From: Gemmatimonadota bacterium
GTDB taxonomy: Bacteria > Gemmatimonadota > Gemmatimonadetes > Gemmatimonadales > GWC2-71-9
Reading direction: 5' to 3'
DNA length: 8,322 nt
NCBI GenBank assembly: GCA_003221085.1
Contig: QHUD01000015.1
Location: 1-8,322, forward strand
Under the pieces are notes generated by a model, which did no database searches, was not told the DNA's origin, and saw only the letters and a program-made list of their open reading frames with translations. Positions 1 through 6,699 of this stretch are shown here, in pieces (the stretch's first letter is position 1; each line of letters starts with the position of its first letter). The translations under genes were made by a program, and so were the position numbers.

Positions 1-2532
1 GGCCTGAACGAGCCTTCGTCCTACGACACGACGGGCGTGGGTGCCGAAAACGCCGCGCTCGGTCTCGCGAGCATCCCGCTCCCCGCTCCCCGACCGGACC
101 TGGTGATCGTGGGGCACAGCCACAAGGAGATGCGTGACTACGTCGTGAACGGCGTGCACTTCGTCCAGCCCAGGAATTTCGCGCTCAGTCTGGCGGTCGT
201 GCACGTCTCGCTCGTGAAGGAGACGGGCGAGGGGGGGACGAGTGCGTACCGGGTGGTGTCGATCCGTCCGGAGCTGGTCTCGCTCGCCGGCGTCGCCGAG
301 CAGCCGCGGTTCGTGCGGCGCGTCACCGCGGCGCACGAGCGGGTCCGCGGCTGGGCGGCGACGCCGCTCGGCACCGCGGGCCCGGGGTTCTTGGCGCGGT
401 ACGGCCGCGCGGAGGACACGCCGCTCCTCGACTTCATCAACGAGGTGCAGCGTCGTCGCGCCGGCGCCGACCTGTCGGCCGCCGCGGACTTCGACCTGAG
501 CGCGGGCCTGCCGGAAGGGGAGGTGCGGGAGCGCGACGTCGCGGGGATCTACCCGTACGAGAATACCTTGCGGGCGGTCCGTATCGCCGGCAACCAGCTC
601 AAGGCCTATCTGGAGCAGACGGCGCGCTACTTCCGCACGTATCAGCCGGGCGCGCCGCTGATCAACGACAGCGTGCCGGGCTTCAATTTCGACGTCGTGA
701 GCGGCGTGACGTACACGATCGACTTGACCCAAGCACCTGGGCAGCGCATCCGCGGGCTTGCGTACCGCGGTCGAGTCGTCGCGCCGGCGGACAGCTTTAC
801 GCTGGCGCTCAACAGTTACCGTCAGTCGGGTGGCGGCGGCTACACCATGCTCCAGGGCGCGCGCGTCGTGTACGACCGGGGGGAATCGATCCGGGACCTG
901 CTCGCGGCTGAAGTCCGGACGCGCGGGCACCTGATCGCGCAGAGTGTGTTCTCGCCCAGCTGGTCCGTGAGTCCGGCCGAAGCCCGCGCCGCCCTGCGCC
1001 AGGCGTTCGTGCCTCCGGTGGCCACGGTGGCTCGGCCCGACAGCACGTTGCTGCGCGTGCTGGCGATCAACGACTTTCACGGCGCGCTCGAGCCGCAGGT
1101 ATGGCCGTGGTCCGCGGGGCGGCCCGTGGGCGGGGCGGCAGCGCTCAAGCCGTGGCTCGACAGCCTGGCGCGCGCGTGCTTCTGCACCAGCATCCGGCTC
1201 GACGCCGGCGACGAGATGCAGGGGACGCCGGTCTCCAACTTCACCTTCGGCCGGCCGGCGATCGCCGCGATGAACGCCCTCGGGGTCGACGCGGCGGCGA
1301 TCGGCAACCACGAGTTCGACTGGACCGTGGACACGCTGCGTGCCCGGATGGCCGAGGCGCACTACCACTTCCTGGCGGCGAACATCACCGATGCGGCGGG
1401 CACCGCCCGGCCGGCCTGGGCCGAGCCGTTCACGGTGATCGAGCGCGGCGGTGTGCGCGTCGCGGTGATCGGGCTGGCGCTGCCGGCGACGCCCCGGGCC
1501 ACCTCGCCGCGGAACGTCCAGGGGCTGGCGTTCGGCGACGGCGCGCAGGCGGTGCGCCGGGTGCTGCCGCAGGCGCGCGCCGCGGGGGACTACGTGATCG
1601 TCGTGGCGCACGTGGGCGCGTTCTGCGACGGTGACGGCTCCGCGGGGCCCCTCGGGCCTGCCGCCTGTCACGGTGAGATCATCGATCTGGCCCGTGGCCT
1701 CGACTCAGGCTCGGTGGACCTGATCGTGAGCGGCCACACCCACTCGCTCATCAACACCGTCGTCAACGGCATCCCGATCGTGCAAGCGCGCTCGTCCGGG
1801 GCCGGAGTCGCGGTGGTGGACTTCGTGCGGGTGAGCGGGGCGGGCGGCGCGCGGCGCGAGGTCCGCGCCCGCATCGAAACGCCGTTCGCCGACCGCATCC
1901 GACTCGACCCCGCGCTGGTGGACGCGCTGCGCCTGAGCCAGGCGTCCGTCTCGGTGATCACCGATCGACCGGTGGTCCGATTTGGAGCGGAGCTGCGGCG
2001 GACGGGGGCCGAATACGGGCTCGGGCGGCTCATCGCGGACGCACAACGCAACATCGCCAAGTCCGACGTCGCCCTCGTCAACAACGGCGGCATTCGTGCC
2101 GACGTCGCGGCCGGGCTCGCGACCTATGGCGACCTGTACCGGGTCGAGCCGTTTCAGAACCGGCTCATGCGCCTCGCCGTGTCGGGCAAGGTGTTGAAGG
2201 AGGCGCTCGAGCATGCGTTGGCGGGCGACGGTCCTGACGCGCACGTCGCCGGGATCACGGTGTGGTATGACCCCGGCAAGCCCGCCGGCCGGCGCATCCA
2301 GAGGCTGCGTCTCGCGAACGGCACAGGCGTGGACGCCGGCCGGACCTACACGCTGGCGGTGGGTGACTTCCTCGCGGCCGGCGGCAGCGGTTACACCATG
2401 CTCCAAGGCGCCCCGTCCGACGAGGTGGGCGTCACCGACCTGGACGCGCTGATCCAATACCTCGCGGTGTTGCGCCAGCCGATCTCCGCCCCGGACGACT
2501 GGCGTTTCTACCGCGAGGGAGGTGGCCGCTGA
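1..2532 (+). CDS. Double-headed 2',3'-cyclic nucleotide phosphodiesterase/3'-nucleotidase + 5'-nucleotidase (YfkN-like), 5'-truncated by window edge
   Basis: The frame is open from base 1, so the start lies upstream; 843 codons are visible. The first unit begins inside a CpdB-like metallophosphatase domain (GHSHKE at 112-129). A 5'-nucleotidase C-terminal domain follows, with CpdB-style AEDTPLLDFINEVQ, IYPYENTL and NSYRQSGGGGY. A short linker leads to a complete second unit of UshA type. Its metal-site motifs are NDFHG (1069-1083), GDEMQG (from 1207), GNHEFD (1303-1320), AHVG and GHTHS (1732-1746). Its C-terminal domain has NNGGIR (2080-2097), VEPFQNRL and GGSGYTML. Bacillus YfkN has the same two-unit fusion and acts on 2',3'-cyclic, 3'- and 5'-nucleotides outside the membrane. 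The signal peptide would be beyond the left edge. Cysteines in FCDG and AACHGE may form a disulphide, which would fit export (inference). It is first of the visible operon, and its stop overlaps the next gene's probable start. Confidence 0.9.
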   Translation, partial: GLNEPSSYDTTGVGAENAALGLASIPLPAPRPDLVIVGHSHKEMRDYVVNGVHFVQPRNFALSLAVVHVSLVKETGEGGTSAYRVVSIRPELVSLAGVAEQPRFVRRVTAAHERVRGWAATPLGTAGPGFLARYGRAEDTPLLDFINEVQRRRAGADLSAAADFDLSAGLPEGEVRERDVAGIYPYENTLRAVRIAGNQLKAYLEQTARYFRTYQPGAPLINDSVPGFNFDVVSGVTYTIDLTQAPGQRIRGLAYRGRVVAPADSFTLALNSYRQSGGGGYTMLQGARVVYDRGESIRDLLAAEVRTRGHLIAQSVFSPSWSVSPAEARAALRQAFVPPVATVARPDSTLLRVLAINDFHGALEPQVWPWSAGRPVGGAAALKPWLDSLARACFCTSIRLDAGDEMQGTPVSNFTFGRPAIAAMNALGVDAAAIGNHEFDWTVDTLRARMAEAHYHFLAANITDAAGTARPAWAEPFTVIERGGVRVAVIGLALPATPRATSPRNVQGLAFGDGAQAVRRVLPQARAAGDYVIVVAHVGAFCDGDGSAGPLGPAACHGEIIDLARGLDSGSVDLIVSGHTHSLINTVVNGIPIVQARSSGAGVAVVDFVRVSGAGGARREVRARIETPFADRIRLDPALVDALRLSQASVSVITDRPVVRFGAELRRTGAEYGLGRLIADAQRNIAKSDVALVNNGGIRADVAAGLATYGDLYRVEPFQNRLMRLAVSGKVLKEALEHALAGDGPDAHVAGITVWYDPGKPAGRRIQRLRLANGTGVDAGRTYTLAVGDFLAAGGSGYTMLQGAPSDEVGVTDLDALIQYLAVLRQPISAPDDWRFYREGGGR
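2518..2523 (+). promoter_or_regulatory. Shine-Dalgarno GGAGGT that points to a non-ATG start
   Basis: GGAGGT lies at the 3' end of the nucleotidase gene. It is 5 nt before CTG (2529), 8 nt before ATT (2532) and 20 nt before the first conventional start, GTG (2544). The spacing favours CTG or ATT. CTGA at 2529-2532 overlaps the upstream stop exactly as an ATGA junction would. Confidence 0.6.
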
Positions 2533-3626
2533 TTCGCGTCTTCGTGAACGAGCGCCCGGTGAGCGTGGCACCCGGGGCGAGCGTGCGCGACGCCGTCGAG
2601 GTGCTCGACCGCGAGCTCGCCGACCTTGTGGGGCGCGGCGTGGCCCACGTCACCGACGGCGTCGGCCGGCCGGTGGACGCGGGCGATCCGGTGGGCGAGG
2701 GCGGCGCCATTTTCCGGGTCGTGGTGAGCGCCCGCCAAGGCCCGCCCCGCCTCACGAAGGAGGTGCTGCGGCGCTGGCCGAAGGCGGAGCTGCATGTCCA
2801 TCTGGATGGCTGCCTGCGCCCGGCGACGCTGCTCGACCTCGCGCGTGCCCAAGGGATCCGGCTTCCGGCGGACACGCCCGAGGGCCTGGCTCAGGCGCTG
2901 CACGTGAGGCACGCCAAGAATCTCGAGGAGTACCTCACGAAGTACGAGATCACGCTGTCGGTCATGCAAACAGCGGCGGCGCTCGAGCGGATCGCCTACG
3001 AGTTCGTGCTGGACGCGGCCGCGGACGGGCTCCGCTATGTGGAAGTGCGCTACTCGCCGCTCTTGCATCGACCCGCCCTCACCCTGGCGCAGGCGATCGA
3101 AGCCCCGCTCGCCGGGATCAAGCGCGGGGAGGCGGAGACGGGCACCAAGGTCGGATTGATCGTGTGCGGCATCCGCACGCGGGACCCCGCGGAGTCGCTG
3201 GAGTTGGCGCGGGCCGCGGCGGGCTACCGCACGGCGGGCGTCGTGGCGTTCGACCTGGCAGGCGCCGAGCGGGGCGTCCCAGCACGCGACCATGCGGCCG
3301 CGTTCGCGTACGCGGCGCATCTCGGGATGGCCTGCACGTGCCATGCGGGGGAAGGGGACGGCCCCGAGTCCATTCATCAGGCCCTGCACCAATGCGGCGC
3401 TCAGCGCATCGGGCACGGCACTCGCCTGGCCGAAGACCCCGCGCTGCTCGAATACGTCATCGAGCGGAAGATCCCGCTTGAGATGTGCATCACCTCGAAC
3501 GTGCACACGCATACGGTGCCGTCGCTCGCCGAGCACCCGTTCAAGCGCTATCTCGACCAGGGCGTGGTCGTGACGTTGAACACCGACGGCCGACTGATGG
3601 ACGGCATCTCGCTCACCGACGAGTAT

Positions 3627-3634
3627 TTCGTGTG
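3627..3634 (+). other. Frameshift/deletion junction in adenosine deaminase
   Basis: Before this point codons read in the frame of 2529 and give DGISLTDEY. After it, codons read in the frame of 3635 and give LNACESAFLP. Both pieces are typical adjoining ADA segments normally separated by a helix of about 18 residues. The expected 54 nt is replaced by TTCGTGTG, so the net loss is about 46 nt. The estimate of 18 residues is from memory of the family and could be off by one or two codons. Confidence 0.7.
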
Positions 3635-3708
3635 CTCAATGCATGCGAGAGCGCGTTTCTTCCCGCGTTCGAGAAGGTGGCGCTGGTGTCCCGTGTGCAG
3701 AGCGAACT

Positions 3709-3713
3709 GGAGG
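3709..3713 (+). promoter_or_regulatory. Ribosome binding site of nupC
   Basis: GGAGG lies inside the last codons of the deaminase, 7 nt before ATG 3721. It supports ATG 3721 over the in-frame ATG at 3643, which would overlap the conserved ADA C-terminus by about 80 bases. Confidence 0.7.
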
Positions 3714-3720
3714 CTCTCTG

Positions 3721-5127
3721 ATGGCGCTGCGCCGTACCGTGGTGGCGTTCGTGGTGGCTTTCGTGTGCGCGCTCGCGGTGTTCACGCTGCCTCGCTTCGT
3801 GTGGAACACGGTCCAAGGAGCGATGCGACCACAACAGCCTACGGCGACCGACAGCGCGGCTCCTGCACCCGCGGCGGCGCCCGCGCCGCAGGCCACGCCC
3901 CGCTCGATCCCGCAACGGCTCACCGGGATCTTCGGGATCGCGCTCATTCTGGGGATCGGCATCGCGTTGTCGCGCAACCGTCGCGCCATCAGCTGGCGTG
4001 TGGTGGGTTGGGGTGTGGGCCTGCAGCTCGTCTTCGCGCTCTTGGTGCTCCGCTTCCCCGCGGGCCAGCGTCTCTTCAAGCAGCTCGGCGATCTCGTTAC
4101 AGCCATCCTCTCCTTCTCTTACGCGGGGTCGGAGTTCGTATTCGGGGACCTCGGCAAGCAACACACGGGACCAGGCTTCGTATTCGCGTTCCAGGTGTTG
4201 CCCGCCATCATCTTCGTTTCGGCGTTGTTCGCCATCATGTACTACCTCGGGATCATGCAGGTCGTGGTGCGGGCGTTCGCGACGCTCATGACCAAAGTGA
4301 TGGGCGCGAGCGGTGCCGAGAGCCTGAACGTGGCCGCCTCCATTTTCATGGGGCAGACCGAAGCTCCCCTGACGATCCGGCCGTTCCTCCCCAAGATGAC
4401 CCAGTCCGAGCTCATGACGGTGATGACCGCGGGGATGGCTCACGTGTCCGGCTCGATCATGGCCGCCTATATCGCGTACGGCATCGAGGCGCGACACCTG
4501 CTCACCGCCGTCATCATGACCGCTCCCGGGACGATCATGATGGCCAAAATCCTCGAGCCTGAAACGGGCACACCGGAAACGCGAGGCGGGGTGAAGATCG
4601 AGATCCCTCGGACCGATGTGAACGTGGTCGCCGCCGCTGCACGCGGCACCAGCGAGGGCCTGAACCTCATGCTCAACGTGATCGCGATGTTGATCTCGTT
4701 CATCGCGCTCATCTACCTCGTTAACGGCGCGTTCGGCTGGGTGCACGGCAAGGCGGCCTGGTTCCCGGCCGATGTTCAGACCGTCCTGGCTTGGGTGTTC
4801 GGCCCCATCGCGTGGGTGATGGGCGTGCCGTGGCACGACTCGGGCACGATCGGGGGATTGCTCGGCACCCGCATGGTCCTGAACGAGTTGGTCGCCTACG
4901 TGCAGCTGGGACAGATGAAAGCGGCTCTCGACCCCGTGTCGTTCACGATCGCGACGTTCGCCCTGTGCGGCTTCGCGAACATCAGCTCGGTGGGCATCCA
5001 GATCGGCGGCATCGGCGCGCTCGTCCCCGACCGAAAGCACGATCTCGCCCGGCTCGGGTTCCGCGCCATGATCGCCGGGACGCTGGCGAATTTCCTGTCC
5101 GCGACGCTCGCCGGGATCCTGTTGTGA
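3721..5127 (+). CDS. nupC: Concentrative nucleoside transporter, NupC/CNT family
   Basis: This 468-residue inner-membrane protein should import nucleosides using an H+ or Na+ gradient. Family signatures are in order: GQTEAPL (E214), EGLNLMLNVIAML, GTRMVLNELVAYVQL (E389) and CGFANISSVGIQIGGIG (from C416, N420). In characterised CNTs these Glu, Asn and Ser positions bind the ribose and base. Many hydrophobic segments span residues 65-468. Unlike typical bacterial CNTs of about 400 residues, it has an extra N-terminal helix (residues 5-23) followed by an Ala/Pro-rich linker (about 36-60) before the transporter core. The start ATG 3721 overlaps the deaminase stop (TGATG) and has GGAGG 7 nt upstream. 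Its stop overlaps the PNP start. Its place between deaminase and phosphorylase genes indicates purine nucleoside uptake. The ion and exact substrate range cannot be read here. Confidence 0.93.
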   Translation: MALRRTVVAFVVAFVCALAVFTLPRFVWNTVQGAMRPQQPTATDSAAPAPAAAPAPQATPRSIPQRLTGIFGIALILGIGIALSRNRRAISWRVVGWGVGLQLVFALLVLRFPAGQRLFKQLGDLVTAILSFSYAGSEFVFGDLGKQHTGPGFVFAFQVLPAIIFVSALFAIMYYLGIMQVVVRAFATLMTKVMGASGAESLNVAASIFMGQTEAPLTIRPFLPKMTQSELMTVMTAGMAHVSGSIMAAYIAYGIEARHLLTAVIMTAPGTIMMAKILEPETGTPETRGGVKIEIPRTDVNVVAAAARGTSEGLNLMLNVIAMLISFIALIYLVNGAFGWVHGKAAWFPADVQTVLAWVFGPIAWVMGVPWHDSGTIGGLLGTRMVLNELVAYVQLGQMKAALDPVSFTIATFALCGFANISSVGIQIGGIGALVPDRKHDLARLGFRAMIAGTLANFLSATLAGILL

Positions 5128-5936
5128 GCGACGCCGTCCGCGCTGCGGCGGACGCGGTGGCGAAACGACTCGGCAAGCTCAGGCCGCGCGTCGCGATCGT
5201 GCTCGGCTCGGGTCTCGCGGGCGTGGCTGATGCCGTCCGCGACGCGGTGCGCATTCTCTACAAGGAGATCCCGGGGTTCCCCGAGCCCGGCGCTCCGGGC
5301 CACAAAGGCGAGCTCGTCGGCGGGACGCTCGAGGGCGTGCCGGTGGTCGTGCAAAGCGGGCGCTTTCATCTGTACGAGGGTCACGCGCCGGAGGTCGCCG
5401 CGCTCCCCACGCGCGTGTTCGCGAGACTCGGCGCCACCACGCTCGTGGTCACCAACGCGGCGGGTGGCGTCCGGCACACCTTCCGCCCGCCCGTCCTGAT
5501 GCTCATCGCGGACCACATCAACCTGATGTTCAAGAACCCGCTCGTGGGCCCGGTGGCGGAGGGCGACGAGCGTTTCCCCGACATGAGCGATCCCTACGAC
5601 CCGGCGCTCCGCCGGCTTGCCCGGGATGTGGCGCGGACCGAGCGGATCCCGCTGGAAGAAGGAGTGTACGCCGGCCTCCTGGGGCCGTCGTTCGAGACGC
5701 CCGCGGAGATCCGGATGCTGCAGCGGGTCGGAGCCGACGCCGTCGGGATGTCGACGGTGCCGGAGGTCATCGCCGCCCGAGCCCGGGGCGTGCGCTGTCT
5801 CGGGTTCTCGAGCATTACGAACGTGGCGGCGGGGTTGTCGCCGCAGAAGCTGTCGCATCTCGAGGTGCTCGACGCCGGGAAGCAGGTGTCGGGTCAGCTC
5901 GAGCAGCTCATCAGGGGGGTGCTGCGGGGTCTTTAG
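5124..5936 (+). CDS. punA: Purine nucleoside phosphorylase, trimeric (class I) type
   Basis: The 270-residue enzyme cleaves inosine and guanosine with phosphate to give hypoxanthine or guanine plus (deoxy)ribose-1-phosphate in the cytosol. Conserved elements match trimeric PNP. These are LGSGLAG (phosphate-binding S29), SGRFHLYEGH (R80, H82, Y84), VTNAAGG, LLGPSFETPAEIR (base-binding E191), VGMSTVPEV (M209) and SSITNVAAG (N233). Asn at position 233, where methylthioadenosine phosphorylases carry Asp, favours 6-oxopurine substrates, the products of ADA. The start GTG 5124 forms a GTGA overlap with the nupC stop. Only a weak GGGA lies upstream, so it probably depends on coupled translation. The last 26 bp overlap the convergent DUF2071 gene. 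Length and motifs look complete. Confidence 0.95.
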   Translation: MSDAVRAAADAVAKRLGKLRPRVAIVLGSGLAGVADAVRDAVRILYKEIPGFPEPGAPGHKGELVGGTLEGVPVVVQSGRFHLYEGHAPEVAALPTRVFARLGATTLVVTNAAGGVRHTFRPPVLMLIADHINLMFKNPLVGPVAEGDERFPDMSDPYDPALRRLARDVARTERIPLEEGVYAGLLGPSFETPAEIRMLQRVGADAVGMSTVPEVIAARARGVRCLGFSSITNVAAGLSPQKLSHLEVLDAGKQVSGQLEQLIRGVLRGL

Positions 5937-6645
5937 GGCCGGAGGAATCGGAAGGCGCATACACCGCCACTTCCGACCCTTCGGCGAACGCCACGCCCGC
6001 CGGCTGCACGCGGTTCAGGAACTCCCATTCGGTTCCGTAGAGGGACCCAAAGTCAAAGCGGTAGTCCACGGCACGAACGTTTCGGACCGCCCAGGCCGGA
6101 TGCACGACGCGGAAGGTCGCGAGCCCGCCGTCCGGGCGGACGCGGCACGCGAAGCCCCGCTCGAAGAAGTAGTGCTCCGGCGAGTCCGGGGGCGGCACGA
6201 GCGCGGCCCGCGATCCGGTCACATTCACGTGCCAGCCGAACGCCGCGGGCCCCACCCCATAGTCCGCGCGCACCTCCCCGTGCAGGTCGACCACGCGGCT
6301 GCGGATCGGCGTGGGCCAGAACGGCTCGCCGTACCGCAGCCGGCCCACCGCGGCAATCAGGCGACTCGGCACGAACTGGCGGACGAACCACACGCCCGGC
6401 TCTCCCGCGACGCGGACGTAGGTGCGGAAGTTGACTTGCGGATGTGCCGTGAAGCCCGGGATGCGCCAGCCCTTGATGCGAACGTCGAGCATCTGCAACG
6501 CGACGAGGCTCACGTGCGTCCGACCGTTCCAGCGATCGGGTTCGACGCCCGGCGGAATCGAGCGTCGGATGAGATCTTCCGGCGCCTCGAAGGTGAGGAG
6601 GATGATGTGTGACCAGCGCGCGGCCAGAAAGGGACGAGGCGTCAC
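5911..6645 (-). CDS. YqjF/DUF2071 family protein
   Basis: The 244-residue protein matches the DUF2071 (YqjF-like) pattern. The N-terminal part has WSHIILLTFEAPEDLIRR and IPPGVEPDRWNGRTHVSLVAL. The middle has PQVNFRTYVRVAGEPGVWF followed by FVPSRLIAAVGRLRYGEPFW. Family function is not established, and no catalytic motif, signal peptide or membrane helix is evident. It starts at GTG 6645 without a clear Shine-Dalgarno sequence, but the family's WS/WxxxLLLTF region begins about 10 residues in, as expected. The last dozen residues (PSDSSGPKDPAAPP) are low-complexity and lie over the punA 3' end. It is convergent with the purine operon and divergent from the small membrane-protein gene, so it is probably its own transcription unit. 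Confidence 0.85.
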   Translation of the reverse strand: MTPRPFLAARWSHIILLTFEAPEDLIRRSIPPGVEPDRWNGRTHVSLVALQMLDVRIKGWRIPGFTAHPQVNFRTYVRVAGEPGVWFVRQFVPSRLIAAVGRLRYGEPFWPTPIRSRVVDLHGEVRADYGVGPAAFGWHVNVTGSRAALVPPPDSPEHYFFERGFACRVRPDGGLATFRVVHPAWAVRNVRAVDYRFDFGSLYGTEWEFLNRVQPAGVAFAEGSEVAVYAPSDSSGPKDPAAPP

Positions 6646-6676
6646 TTGTGATCGTCGTTGGGATCGCTACTAATAT
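6646..6676 (+). promoter_or_regulatory. Possible promoter for the small membrane-protein gene
   Basis: The gap between two divergent genes holds the only evident AT-rich patch nearby. TTGTGA (6646-6651) and TAATAT (6671-6676) resemble sigma-70 -35 and -10 boxes with a 19-nt spacer, slightly long. Transcription would begin near 6683, giving a short leader before ATG 6700. The same patch could serve the opposite strand. This rests on pattern only. Confidence 0.3.
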
Positions 6677-6690
6677 GGCGTCCCCACACC

Positions 6691-6695
6691 GAGGG
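6691..6695 (+). promoter_or_regulatory. Ribosome binding site supporting ATG 6700
   Basis: GAGGG lies 4-5 nt before ATG 6700. This favours that start over the upstream TTG 6658 (which would run through the putative promoter) and over the internal ATG 6730. Confidence 0.45.
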
Positions 6696-6699
6696 ATCG

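Larger units (their letters stand above)
2529..3721 (+). pseudogene. Adenosine deaminase with N-terminal ThiS/MoaD-like domain, disrupted by a ~46-bp deletion/frameshift
   Basis: Adenosine deaminase is a cytosolic zinc enzyme converting (deoxy)adenosine to inosine. Numbered from CTG 2529, residues 1-66 look like a beta-grasp (ThiS/MoaD) domain: IRVFVNERPV, PGASVRDAV, then DGVGRPVDAGDPV and GAIFRVV. The ADA barrel follows with zinc ligands H89 and H91 (AELHVHLDG), H272 and E275 (CHAGEG), H296 (RIGHGT) and D353 (NTDGRLM). Homology stays in this frame through LTDEY (to 3626). The family C-terminus LNACESAFLPAFEK continues only in the +2-shifted frame from 3635 and stops at TGA 3719-3721. About 18 residues normally lie between these motifs but only 8 nt remain, implying roughly 46 bp lost. 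Restoring them gives about 412 aa. The stop overlaps the nupC start, so the operon layout is otherwise intact. It could be a real mutation or an assembly error. Alternative starts are ATT 2532, GTG 2544 or, without the extra domain, GTG 2724. Confidence 0.8.

Noticed and set aside
2508..3536. 342-codon minus-strand open frame opposite the deaminase, and similar ones at 1705-2571 and 4896-5960
   Set aside because: Low-complexity compositions and no family signatures. Each lies fully opposite a well-supported gene.
3722..4562. Continuation of the deaminase frame past 3721, giving a 672-residue protein overlapping nupC by 840 bp
   Set aside because: After 3635 the ADA homology is in the other frame and ends at 3721. 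Beyond that the frame encodes Arg/His/Gly-rich sequence typical of an out-of-frame high-GC read.
3613..5040. 475-codon open frame on the minus strand opposite nupC
   Set aside because: The product is Arg/His/Glu-rich with no recognisable motif. The plus strand encodes a clear CNT transporter, so this is a GC-driven shadow.
5617..6612. 331-codon plus-strand frame running from punA across the DUF2071 gene
   Set aside because: It spans two genes in the wrong frame and shows no motif. The opposite strand has clear DUF2071 similarity.
6658..6699. TTG 6658 as start of the small membrane protein
   Set aside because: The added residues lie over the putative promoter, and ATG 6700 has its own Shine-Dalgarno-like GAGGG.
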